This document shows, in pieces, positions 6,222 to 12,839 of a stretch of DNA of 13,749 bases (position 1 is its first letter; every line of letters begins with the position of its first letter). The notes under the pieces are model-generated. The model worked only from the letters and a program-made list of their open reading frames with translations, made no database searches and had not been told where the DNA came from. The position numbers were made by a program, and so were the translations under genes. This DNA comes from Pseudomonadota bacterium (GTDB lineage Bacteria; Pseudomonadota; Alphaproteobacteria; Rhizobiales; Phreatobacteraceae), in NCBI GenBank assembly GCA_023416965.1, contig JAEZGJ010000299.1, positions 1-13,749 on the forward strand, in the 5' to 3' direction.

Positions 6222-6854
6222 TCACGATTTCGACGTCTGCTGAATGGCGCGTTGGGTGATGATCTCGCCGAGGCGGGCGTAGTTCGGACCGGCAATCCTG
6301 CCGATCGGGTCGAGCCGGCGCGTGTCGACTTTGCCGTCCTGAAGGAGGTCCGGCCGCAGGCGGAACACCAGCACCTCGCCGACGAGCAGCCGGCTGCGGG
6401 TGTCGCCGAACTCGATGCAGTGCCGCAGCCGGCATTCCATGGCCACCGGCGCGGCCTCGAGCCTGGGAACCTTCACGTGCAGGCTCGGAGCTGTTTTCAG
6501 GCCGAGCAGGTCGGCCTCGCTCACCTCGGGCGGATGCTCTTCGGCGCTCTCGTGCAGCGGGCCGACCAGCGAGCTGTCGGCGATGTGGACGACGAACTCC
6601 TCGGTCCTCAGGATGTTGGTGGCCGTGTCCTTGTAGGTGTCGCCCTTGCGTCCGACGCTGATCGCCAGCAGCGGAGGCTTGGGCGACACGAAGGTGAAAT
6701 GGCTGAAGGGGGCGAGGTTGACCGAAAGCGTCGCCGACAGGGTCGTGACCCAGGCGATCGGCCGCGGCACGACGAGGCCCGTCAGCAGGCGGTAGCTCTG
6801 TTCGGCGGCGAGTTCGCCCGCGGGGATGTCGGTGGTGGCGGACGACGCAGTCAT
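6222..6854 (-). CDS. Flavin-reductase-like domain protein (DIM6/NTAB, RutF-like family)
   Basis: 210 residues with an FMN-binding split-barrel domain over most of the length. Landmarks: SYRLLTGLVVPRPIAWVTT (20-38), NLAPFSHFTFVSPKPP (46-61), DTATNILRTEEFVVHIAD (76-93), and GEVLVFRL near residue 160. Family members bind FMN and either supply reduced flavin to a separate monooxygenase or have unassigned functions. Its ATG overlaps the stop of the RidA-family gene in an ATGA (6851-6854), so the two are translationally coupled. No partner monooxygenase is in the window, which leaves a flavin-dependent step of its own possible. A pairing of RutF-like and RidA-like proteins recalls the Rut pyrimidine pathway, but RutA, RutB, RutD and RutE are absent. 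Confidence 0.88.
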   Translation of the reverse strand: MTASSATTDIPAGELAAEQSYRLLTGLVVPRPIAWVTTLSATLSVNLAPFSHFTFVSPKPPLLAISVGRKGDTYKDTATNILRTEEFVVHIADSSLVGPLHESAEEHPPEVSEADLLGLKTAPSLHVKVPRLEAAPVAMECRLRHCIEFGDTRSRLLVGEVLVFRLRPDLLQDGKVDTRRLDPIGRIAGPNYARLGEIITQRAIQQTSKS

Positions 6855-7234
6855 CGCATCACGGCCACGAAGTCACACTGGACGAGCTTGCCCCCGTCGA
6901 GATCGCCGGCCATGGCCTGGCGCGCCGGCCGGTTCGCCTCGTCGGGGAACATGGCGAGCCATTCGCGATTGACCGGCTCGCGCTGGCTGCGGTCCGCCAG
7001 CCATACCGTCACCTTGACGATGTCGTCGGTGCTGCCGCCCGCCGCCGCCATGATCGAGCGGATGTGCTGGAACATCAGCCGGCACTGGGCGTCGAGTCCC
7101 TCCGCCGGCTTGCCCGTGGCCGGATCGAGCCCGTAGACGATGCCCGACATCAGCAGGTCGCCAACCCGGCACGCCGCCGGGATCGGGTTCTTGTGGCCGA
7201 AGCCTTCGACGTAAAAGCTGGTTCTGCGCGCCAT
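6851..7234 (-). CDS. RidA/YjgF family protein, candidate imine or enamine deaminase
   Basis: 127 residues, the usual RidA length. The core reads ACRVGDLLMSGIVYGLDPAT, then AQCRLMFQHIRSIMAAAGGSTDDIVKVTVWLAD, VNREWLAMF and NRPARQAMAGDL, with Arg105 matching the active-site arginine of Escherichia coli RidA. The position of E. coli Glu120, which helps hydrolyse 2-iminobutyrate, aligns with Gln119 here (LVQCDFVAV). Activity may therefore differ from canonical RidA. Members of this family include 2-aminomuconate deaminases of nitrobenzoate and hydroxyanthranilate breakdown, so a pathway role in deaminating an enamine intermediate is reasonable. It lies nine bases after the hydratase gene, with GAAGG upstream of its ATG, and overlaps the flavin-reductase-like gene by four bases. 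Confidence 0.92.
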   Translation of the reverse strand: MARRTSFYVEGFGHKNPIPAACRVGDLLMSGIVYGLDPATGKPAEGLDAQCRLMFQHIRSIMAAAGGSTDDIVKVTVWLADRSQREPVNREWLAMFPDEANRPARQAMAGDLDGGKLVQCDFVAVMR

Positions 7235-7243
7235 GGGGCACCT

Positions 7244-8047
7244 TCAGGAAAAGTGACAGGAGACGGTGCCGAAGGGACCGTAGTCGGCCTGGATCGTGTC
7301 GCCCTTGCTGCAATCGATCGGCCTGATGAAGGAGCCGGACAGGATCACCTGGCCGGGCTCGAGGGTGACGCCGTGGCCGGCGAGCTTGTTGGCGAGCCAG
7401 ACGATGCCGTTGGCCGGATTGTTGACGACGCCGGCCGCCACGCCGGTCTCCTCGACCTTGCCGTTGCGCGAGCAGATCACCGAGACCCAGCGCAGGTCTG
7501 TCGCGTCGGGCCGGAACGGCCGACCGCCCATGACGATGCCGCAATTGGCCGCGTTGTCGGCGATGGTATCGACGACCTTACGCGTCGCTTTCGTCGCCGG
7601 GTCGACGCGCTCGATCCGCGCGTCGAGAATTTCGAGAGCGGGGATCACGTAGTCGGTGGCGTTGAGGACGTCGACGATGGTGCAGTCCGGGCCGCTGAGG
7701 CGCGATTTGAGCACGAAGGCGAGCTCAGCCTCGACGCGGAGCTGGACAAAGCGATCGGTCGGGATGGTCCCCCCGTCGGCGAAGAACATGTCGTCGAGCA
7801 GGACGCCGAAATCCGGCTCGTCGATGTTGACGGCCAGCTGCATGGCGCGTGAGGTCAGGCCGATCTTGTGCCCCTTGATCCGGCGCCCGCCGGCGACCTT
7901 CAGCGCCACCCAGGCGCTCTGGACGCGATAGGCGTCCTCGATCGTCATACCGGGATATTGCAGGCTGAGCTGCCCGATCTGCCGGGCCGTCCGCTCGGCC
8001 TCCTCCAGGCGTGCCGCCGCGTCTTCGATCTGGGCCGGTGTCAGCAT
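7244..8047 (-). CDS. hpaH: 2-oxo-hept-4-ene-1,7-dioate hydratase (HpaH-type)
   Basis: 267 residues, the same length as E. coli HpaH/HpcG, and strongly alike as I recall that sequence: MTIEDAYRVQSAWV, GRRIKGHKIGLTSRAMQ, EPDFGVLLDDMFF, TDYVIPALEILDARI, DTIADNAANCGIVMGGRP, EETGVAAGVVNNPANGIVWL, then GQVILSGSF. The metal ligands Glu106, Glu108 and Glu139 fall at the same numbers as in HpcG. The enzyme adds water to a 2-oxo-enoate in the lower meta-cleavage pathway, giving a 4-hydroxy-2-oxo acid for aldol cleavage. In the usual hpa cluster it stands with ring-cleavage and semialdehyde dehydrogenase genes. Here only an FAH-type enzyme precedes it, after a 42-base gap, so the physiological substrate may be a related dienoate. 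The ribosome binding site is weak. Confidence 0.93.
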   Translation of the reverse strand: MLTPAQIEDAAARLEEAERTARQIGQLSLQYPGMTIEDAYRVQSAWVALKVAGGRRIKGHKIGLTSRAMQLAVNIDEPDFGVLLDDMFFADGGTIPTDRFVQLRVEAELAFVLKSRLSGPDCTIVDVLNATDYVIPALEILDARIERVDPATKATRKVVDTIADNAANCGIVMGGRPFRPDATDLRWVSVICSRNGKVEETGVAAGVVNNPANGIVWLANKLAGHGVTLEPGQVILSGSFIRPIDCSKGDTIQADYGPFGTVSCHFS

Positions 8048-8089
8048 GGTTGTCTCGCGCGTGTGGGGTATGGCGGGCCGTGAGCCGCA

Positions 8090-8941
8090 TCAGGCTTCGT
8101 CGGCCACCGTGTTGGAAAGGCAGCCGATGCCCGGGACCTCGACCTCGACGACATCACCCGGCTTCAGCCAGCGCGGCGGGTCGAAGCGGGCGCCGGCGCC
8201 CGTCGGCGTGCCCGTGACGATGAGATCGCCCGGCTTGAGCGTCGCAAAGGTCGAAAGGTAGGAGATCAGGTAATCGAACGGGAACATGAGACGGTCGGTC
8301 GTCTCGTGCTGGCGCACCTCGCCGTTGACGCGGGTGGTCAGAGTGAACGGCTGGCCGTTCTCGGCGGCATCGCGGGTGACGATCCACGGGCCGATCGAAC
8401 CGGAACGGTCGAAGTTCTTGCCCTGGGTTACGTTGAACTTGCCGTGGTGAAGCCAGTCGCGGACGCTGCCTTCGTTGCACAGCGTGTAGCCGAAGACATG
8501 ATCCATCGCCGCCTCGCGGGCGATGTGACGCCCTCCCTTGCCGATGACGAGAACGATCTCCCCCTCGTAGTCGAGCTGGGTTGAGACCTTGGGCCGCTCG
8601 AGAGGCTGGGCGTGGCCGACGAAGGAGGAGGGCGTGCGGCAGAACAGGCTCGGATATTTCGGCGGGGCCGTCCCGTCCTTGTACTCGGCGTTGCGGTCGG
8701 CGTAGTTGACGCCGATGCACCAGATCTTCTCCGGCCGCGGCACGGGGATCGTCCATTCCACGTCAGCATGGGCCAGGTCACTGGCCTCGTCGGCGAACAG
8801 GCCGTCCGTGAGGGCGCCGACGGCGATCGCGGCCATCATGTCGGGCACGTCCGGCAGCCTCGACCCGAGGTCGACGATGCCGTCCCCGCGCACGATGCCA
8901 AAGCTGTCGCGGCCGCCGGTCCGGTAGCTGGCGAGCTTCAT
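8090..8941 (-). CDS. Fumarylacetoacetate hydrolase (FAH) family protein
   Basis: 283 residues from the ATG at 8939-8941, which has GGGAG six bases upstream. An in-frame ATG at 9028 would add 29 residues without family similarity. Single FAH domain: VPRPEKIWCIGVNYADRNAEY, RTPSSFVGH, DYEGEIVLVIGKGGRHI with the metal-binding Glu126 and Glu128, GYTLCNEGSVRDW, GKNFDRSGSIGPWIV, and LKPGDLIVTGTPTGAG. The third metal ligand, usually Asp in an ND motif, aligns with Glu157 in CNEGS. Members hydrolyse or decarboxylate acylpyruvates and isomerise 2-hydroxymuconate-type acids. As the first gene of the operon, just before an HpaH-type hydratase, an HpaG-like isomerase/decarboxylase or an acylpyruvate hydrolase role is most likely. 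Confidence 0.92.
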   Translation of the reverse strand: MKLASYRTGGRDSFGIVRGDGIVDLGSRLPDVPDMMAAIAVGALTDGLFADEASDLAHADVEWTIPVPRPEKIWCIGVNYADRNAEYKDGTAPPKYPSLFCRTPSSFVGHAQPLERPKVSTQLDYEGEIVLVIGKGGRHIAREAAMDHVFGYTLCNEGSVRDWLHHGKFNVTQGKNFDRSGSIGPWIVTRDAAENGQPFTLTTRVNGEVRQHETTDRLMFPFDYLISYLSTFATLKPGDLIVTGTPTGAGARFDPPRWLKPGDVVEVEVPGIGCLSNTVADEA

Positions 8942-9048
8942 GGGTCTCTCCCGAGCGTTGTCCTCGACGGCTCCTGGTCCGGAGCTTCTGTCGTTGCGCC
9001 CGACCATGCCCCAGAACGACGCCAGCACAACCTGCTTTCACCGTTCAC

Positions 9049-9065
9049 TGTCCACATAGTGGACA
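9049..9065. promoter_or_regulatory. Perfect 17-bp palindrome, candidate IclR-family operator
   Basis: TGTCCAC, ATA, GTGGACA: two exact 7-base arms around three bases, in the 177-bp gap between the FAH and IclR genes. IclR-family regulators usually bind short palindromes of this size in the gap next to their own gene. Because of the symmetry, TGGACA (5 of 6 to a -35 element) appears on both strands within it. The site is 107 bases upstream of the FAH start and 53 bases upstream of the IclR start. Confidence 0.6.
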
Positions 9066-9118
9066 CCATTGCGTAGAGCATGTGATGGTCGCGCCGCCTC
9101 GATGAGACGGAGCAGCGC

Positions 9119-9889
9119 ATGCCGGGCGACATCCAGATGACGGGGGGCGCCCAGGCGATCCGGCGCGCGATCGCGCTGCTGCGCGTCCTGTCCATGGCCC
9201 GCGACAGCGGCTACGGCCTCACCGATCTTGCGCGCCTGACCGGCCTTGCCCACCCCACCGTGCACCGGATGCTCCGGGCCCTGATGGAGGAGGGCCTCGT
9301 GGAACAGAAGGAGGCGACCCAGCGCTATGTGCTCGGCCAGGAGATCCACCTGCTGGCTCTCGCCCGCGCCCCGCAGACGCCGCTGCTGACCGCGGCGGAA
9401 GCCCATCTCTCCCGCCTGGCGACCGAACTGGGCGATACGCTCTTCCTCACCCAGCGCACGGGAGCCGAGACCATCTGCGTCGCCCGCAGGCTCGGCGCCT
9501 ACCCCGTCCAGGTCGTTCCGCTGCGGGTCGGCGACCGCCGACCCCTCGGCGTTTCCAGCGCGGGGCTCGCCCTGTTGGCCGCGCTGCCTCCCGACGAGGC
9601 TCACTCCATCCTGCTGCAGAACGCTCCACGGCTTGCGGAATACCGGCTGACGGTCGCAGCCTCGGCGGCGATGGTGCGCGATGCGAGGCGTCTGAACTAT
9701 GCGCTTCGCGACCGCGGGATCGTGCCCGGGACCCGCGCCATTTCGGTGGTGCTGAGAGATGCGTCCGGCCTGCCCTCGGCCGCCTTGACGCTCGCGGGCG
9801 TGGTTCGCCGGCTGTCACCCCGCCGCACGCCCGACATCGCCGAGACGCTCTGGCAAGCGGCGGCGAGCATACAACGCTCCCTTGCTTGA
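9119..9889 (+). CDS. IclR-family transcriptional regulator
   Basis: 256 residues, full IclR length. The N-terminal winged helix is AQAIRRAIALLRVLS (11-25) then LTDLARLTGLAHPTVHRMLRALMEEGLVE (34-62) and the wing TQRYVLG. A C-terminal effector domain follows: HLSRLATELGDTLFLTQRTGAETICVARR, VGDRRPLGVSSAGLALLAALP, and RGIVPGTRAISVVLRDASG. The ATG at 9119 has GGAG (9109-9112) six bases upstream. It is divergent from the six-gene catabolic operon and is its most likely regulator, acting through the palindrome at 9049-9065. IclR proteins may activate or repress. The inducer is probably a pathway substrate or intermediate. Confidence 0.94.
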   Translation: MPGDIQMTGGAQAIRRAIALLRVLSMARDSGYGLTDLARLTGLAHPTVHRMLRALMEEGLVEQKEATQRYVLGQEIHLLALARAPQTPLLTAAEAHLSRLATELGDTLFLTQRTGAETICVARRLGAYPVQVVPLRVGDRRPLGVSSAGLALLAALPPDEAHSILLQNAPRLAEYRLTVAASAAMVRDARRLNYALRDRGIVPGTRAISVVLRDASGLPSAALTLAGVVRRLSPRRTPDIAETLWQAAASIQRSLA

Positions 9890-10026
9890 CGACGCGCATA
9901 TCGGGAGATTGGGGAACCCCTTGCGCTGAAGCTGCGTACCTAATGGCGCAGAAGCTGGCCGTGGTCGCCATCATGCTGTGCAGACAACGGGCCATCAGGC
10001 CGACCGATTCCCTCGCGCCCGGAGCG

Positions 10027-10058
10027 GCTGCGGGGGCCGGCATAGGCTGACCCGCGGC
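10027..10058. repeat. Imperfect 8-bp inverted repeat between convergent IclR and arsC
   Basis: GCTGCGGG (10027-10034) and CCCGCGGC (10051-10058) pair with one G-T mismatch around a 16-base loop. The site lies 31 bases beyond the arsC stop on the minus strand. It could help end the arsenic operon transcript, but no U tract follows. The rest of the 199-bp gap (9890-10088) shows no gene I can support. Confidence 0.25.
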
Positions 10059-10088
10059 GAGCGTCGGTGGCAGAGCGCGCACCGATCG

Positions 10089-10514
10089 CTAGGGATGTTC
10101 CAGGGAGGGATCTTCACCCGGCCGGACGACTTCGCCGTCCTCCTTGGTGAAACTCTCCGGAGGATGGTCGAGCAGTGCCAGCACCGCCTCGGACGGGCGG
10201 CAGAGGCGCGTGCCCTTCGGCGTCTCGACGATGGGCCGGTTGATGAGGATGGGATAGGCCATCATGGCGTCGAGAATGGCCTCGTCGGTGAGCGAGGGAT
10301 CGCCGAGGCGGAGTTCGGCATAGGGCGTGCCCTTCTCGCGCAGGAGCTGGCGCGGCGCGATCCCCATCGCGGCGATCAGCGCCACCAGCCTCTTCCGGCT
10401 CGGCGGCGTCTTCAGATACTCGATGACGACCGGTTCGACGCCGCTCGCGCGGATCATGGCGAGGGTGTTGCGGGACGTGCCGCAGGCGGGGTTGTGGTAG
10501 ATCGTGACGGTCAT
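10089..10514 (-). CDS. arsC: Glutaredoxin-dependent arsenate reductase ArsC
   Basis: 141 residues from the ATG at 10512-10514, the same length as plasmid R773 ArsC. The catalytic Cys11 lies in HNPACGTSRNTLAMI. The three arginines that bind arsenate or arsenite in R773 ArsC (R60, R94, R107) match Arg59 (LLREKGTPY), Arg93 (LINRPIV) and Arg106 (TRLCRPSE). It is thus of the glutaredoxin-linked class and reduces arsenate to arsenite in the cytoplasm. The start overlaps the ArsJ stop in an ATGA, so the two are translationally coupled. A longer frame upstream lies inside arsJ and is rejected. It is the last gene of the operon. Confidence 0.96.
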   Translation of the reverse strand: MTVTIYHNPACGTSRNTLAMIRASGVEPVVIEYLKTPPSRKRLVALIAAMGIAPRQLLREKGTPYAELRLGDPSLTDEAILDAMMAYPILINRPIVETPKGTRLCRPSEAVLALLDHPPESFTKEDGEVVRPGEDPSLEHP

Positions 10515-11773
10515 GGCGCAGGCTCCACTGTCGGCGCCTCGCGGGTGACGGGCAAGGCGAGCGTCACCAGCCAGCAGGCGGCGAGCATGGCAGCCGACCC
10601 CGCGAGGCACCCGAGGATGCCGCCGGTCTGGAACAGGAGGCCCGACAGGAGCGTGCCGGCGAAGCGCCCGGCCGCATTGGCCGCATAGTAGAAGCCGACA
10701 TCCTCCGCCGCCTTTTCCGAGCCTGCATAGGCGAGGATGAGATAGGAATGGACCGAGGAATTGACGGCGAAGGCGACCCCGAAAACGCAGAGCCCGACGA
10801 CGAGGACGAGATCCGCCCGCGGCGGCTGCAGGGCGAGGATTGCGGCGATGAGGATCGGCACCAGCATCAGCGCGAAGGACCAGAGCCGCGCCGCCGGAAC
10901 CTCGGCCGAGAGCCCATCCGGGCTGCGCTTCACCAGTGCGGGTGCCGAGGCCTGCACGATGCCGTAGCCGATGGTCCAGACGGCGAGGAAGCCGCCGACC
11001 ATCGGGAAGGTCCAGCCCGAGGCATAGAGGAAGACCGGCAGCCCGACCACGAACCAGACGTCGCGGGCGCCGAACAGGCCGATGCGGGCGGCCGCCAAGA
11101 GGTTGACCCCGCGGCTCTTGCCGAAGAGCTCACGCGCCGTGCCGCTGGCCTTGGCCTTGCCCATCATGGGGGGAAGTGACAGCAAGACCCCTGCGAGAAC
11201 CAGCCCGAGCGCCGCCGCCATCAGCCAGAGCGCCAGGCGGAAGCCGAAGGCCTCGAGCAGCAGGCCGCCGAGAAAGAAGCCGGCGCCCTTCATGGCGTTC
11301 TTCGATCCGGTGAACCAGGCGACCCAGCGGAACAGCCGGCCGTCTGATCCCCCTTCGGCGAGGCGCGCCTCCTTCTCGGTGACCTTGATCGCGGATTTCG
11401 AGGCGGTCTTGGTGAGATCCTTGGCGACGCCGCAGATGCCCTGGGCCGCCACCACCCCGGTAACGAGGAAGGCCGCCTCCCAGCCCGGCGACACGGCCGA
11501 GAGGATGAGGAAGCCGGCGATCTGCGTCGAGAGGCCGACCGTCAGCATCCGCGTGATGCCGTAGCGCGTCGCCAGCCACCCCCCGATCACGTTGGCGCCG
11601 ATGCCGGCCGCCTCGTAGAGCAGGAACAGGAGAGCCAGGGTGAAGGGCGAATAGCCGAGCCTGAAGAAGGTGAAGAGGACGAGCATGCGCAGCGCGCCGT
11701 CCGTCAGCGTAAAGCCCCAATAGGCCGCGGTGACGATGGCGTAGTTGCGCAGGCCGGCGGAGAGGGCGGCCAT
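10511..11773 (-). CDS. arsJ: ArsJ, 1-arseno-3-phosphoglycerate efflux permease (MFS)
   Basis: 420 residues from the ATG at 11771-11773. A major-facilitator protein with about 12 membrane segments. The N-terminus NYAIVTAAYWGFTLTDGALR (10-29), then RLGYSPFTLALLFLLYEAAG, and the loop GVAKDLTKTASKSAIKV are hallmarks of ArsJ as I know the family. The immediately upstream GAPDH gene (1-base gap) is its defining partner. In this system GAPDH forms 1-arseno-3-phosphoglycerate from arsenate, and ArsJ exports it from the cell, where it breaks down to arsenate and 3-phosphoglycerate. A 27-residue longer start would overlap the GAPDH gene and is not preferred. Confidence 0.93.
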   Translation of the reverse strand: MAALSAGLRNYAIVTAAYWGFTLTDGALRMLVLFTFFRLGYSPFTLALLFLLYEAAGIGANVIGGWLATRYGITRMLTVGLSTQIAGFLILSAVSPGWEAAFLVTGVVAAQGICGVAKDLTKTASKSAIKVTEKEARLAEGGSDGRLFRWVAWFTGSKNAMKGAGFFLGGLLLEAFGFRLALWLMAAALGLVLAGVLLSLPPMMGKAKASGTARELFGKSRGVNLLAAARIGLFGARDVWFVVGLPVFLYASGWTFPMVGGFLAVWTIGYGIVQASAPALVKRSPDGLSAEVPAARLWSFALMLVPILIAAILALQPPRADLVLVVGLCVFGVAFAVNSSVHSYLILAYAGSEKAAEDVGFYYAANAAGRFAGTLLSGLLFQTGGILGCLAGSAAMLAACWLVTLALPVTREAPTVEPAP

Positions 11774-11774
11774 G

Positions 11775-12839
11775 TCAGATCCCGACCGCCGCGAGGTGGT
11801 TGGCGAGATCGACCATGCGGCAGGCATAGCCCATCTCGTTGTCGTACCAGGCATAGACCTTCAGCATCACGCCGTCGGTCACCAGGGTCGAGGGGCCGTC
11901 GACGATGGCCGAGCGGGTGTCGCGGGCATAGTCGGCCGAGACCAGCGGCAGCGGCTCGAAGCCGAGAATGCCGGCGAGCGGGCCGGCGGCCGCCGCCTTG
12001 AAGAGGTCGTTGACCTCCGCCGCACTGGTCGGCCGCTTCACCTGGAAGACGCAGTCGGTCAGCGAGGCGTTGAGGACGGGCGCGCGCACCGCATGGCCGT
12101 CGAGCCGCCCCTTGAGCTCGGGGTAGATGAGCGCGATGGCAGTGGCGCTGCCGGTGGTGGTCGGTTGCAGCGACAGCATGGCGGAGCGCGCCCGGCGCAG
12201 GTCCTTGTGCGGCGCGTCGACGACGACATTGGTGTTGGTGGGATCATGGATGGTGGTGATCTGGCCGCGCTCGATGCCGAGGGCCTCATGCGCCACCTTC
12301 ACCACCGGCGCGAGGCAGTTGGTGGTGCAGGAGGCAGCTGTGACGATGGGATGTTTCGCCGGGTCGTAGAGCTGCTCGTTGACTCCGACGACGACGTTGA
12401 GAACCGAGGGATCCTTGACCGGTGCGGCGACGATGACGCGCTTGGCGCCGCGCTTCAGATGCCCTTCGAGCATCGCCGGGGTGAGGAACTTGCCCGTGCA
12501 TTCCAGCACGACATCGACGCCGAGATCGCCCCAGGGGATGTCGGCGGGCGAAGCATGGGCCGAGAAGCCCATCCGCCGGTCGCCGACCGTGACGGCCTTC
12601 TCGCCCTCGGCGGCGATGCCGCCGCGCCAGCGGCCCTGCACGCTGTCGAATTCGAGGAGATGGGCGGTGGTGGCAGCGCCGCCCTTGATCTCGTTGAGGT
12701 GGACGACGTCGAGCTTGTTGCCGGCGCGCGGATCGTCGGGGCCGCGCCCCGCCGCACCCATCGCCGCCCGCAGGGCCAGCCGCCCGATGCGGCCCATGCC
12801 GCTGATCCCCACCCGCATCGTCGTCGCTCCGCTGCTCAT
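11775..12839 (-). CDS. ArsJ-associated glyceraldehyde-3-phosphate dehydrogenase
   Basis: 354 residues, GAPDH length. The NAD-binding loop is GISGMGRIGR (11-20). The active site SCTTNC is at 170-175 with Cys171, and the partner His198 is in TTIHDPTNTN. The C-terminal YAWYDNEMGYACRMVDL is typical. Differences from glycolytic GAPDH (M for F in GFGRIGR, HDPTNTN after the active-site His) are in line with the specialised ArsJ-linked group. It uses arsenate in place of phosphate, giving 1-arseno-3-phosphoglycerate for export by ArsJ. The start at 12837-12839 overlaps the ACR3 stop as ATGA. A second ATG at residue 8 would start just before the Rossmann strand and is possible. Confidence 0.94.
   Translation of the reverse strand: MSSGATTMRVGISGMGRIGRLALRAAMGAAGRGPDDPRAGNKLDVVHLNEIKGGAATTAHLLEFDSVQGRWRGGIAAEGEKAVTVGDRRMGFSAHASPADIPWGDLGVDVVLECTGKFLTPAMLEGHLKRGAKRVIVAAPVKDPSVLNVVVGVNEQLYDPAKHPIVTAASCTTNCLAPVVKVAHEALGIERGQITTIHDPTNTNVVVDAPHKDLRRARSAMLSLQPTTTGSATAIALIYPELKGRLDGHAVRAPVLNASLTDCVFQVKRPTSAAEVNDLFKAAAAGPLAGILGFEPLPLVSADYARDTRSAIVDGPSTLVTDGVMLKVYAWYDNEMGYACRMVDLANHLAAVGI

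Noticed and set aside
4490..6259. Long plus-strand open frame (589 codons) opposite the Bug and amidohydrolase genes
   Set aside because: It is antisense to two genes with clear family motifs, its product is Arg/Gly/Asp/His-rich with no recognisable domain, and such frames are common opposite GC-rich genes.
6203..6295. Upstream start giving a 321-residue amidohydrolase
   Set aside because: The extra 31 residues are Arg/Ser-rich, overlap the flavin-reductase-like gene and precede a better start with a ribosome binding site at 6202.
6222..7234. Complete Rut pyrimidine-degradation operon
   Set aside because: Only RutC-like and RutF-like families are present; no RutA, RutB, RutD or RutE homologue is in the window.
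8942..9028. Upstream start giving a 312-residue FAH protein
   Set aside because: The added residues do not resemble the family, while MKLASYR at 8941 is a typical FAH-family start with GGGAG well placed.
9447..10082. Minus-strand open frame of 211 codons overlapping the IclR 3' end and the gap before arsC
   Set aside because: The product is Arg/Ala/Pro-rich, has no family motif and is mostly antisense to the IclR gene.
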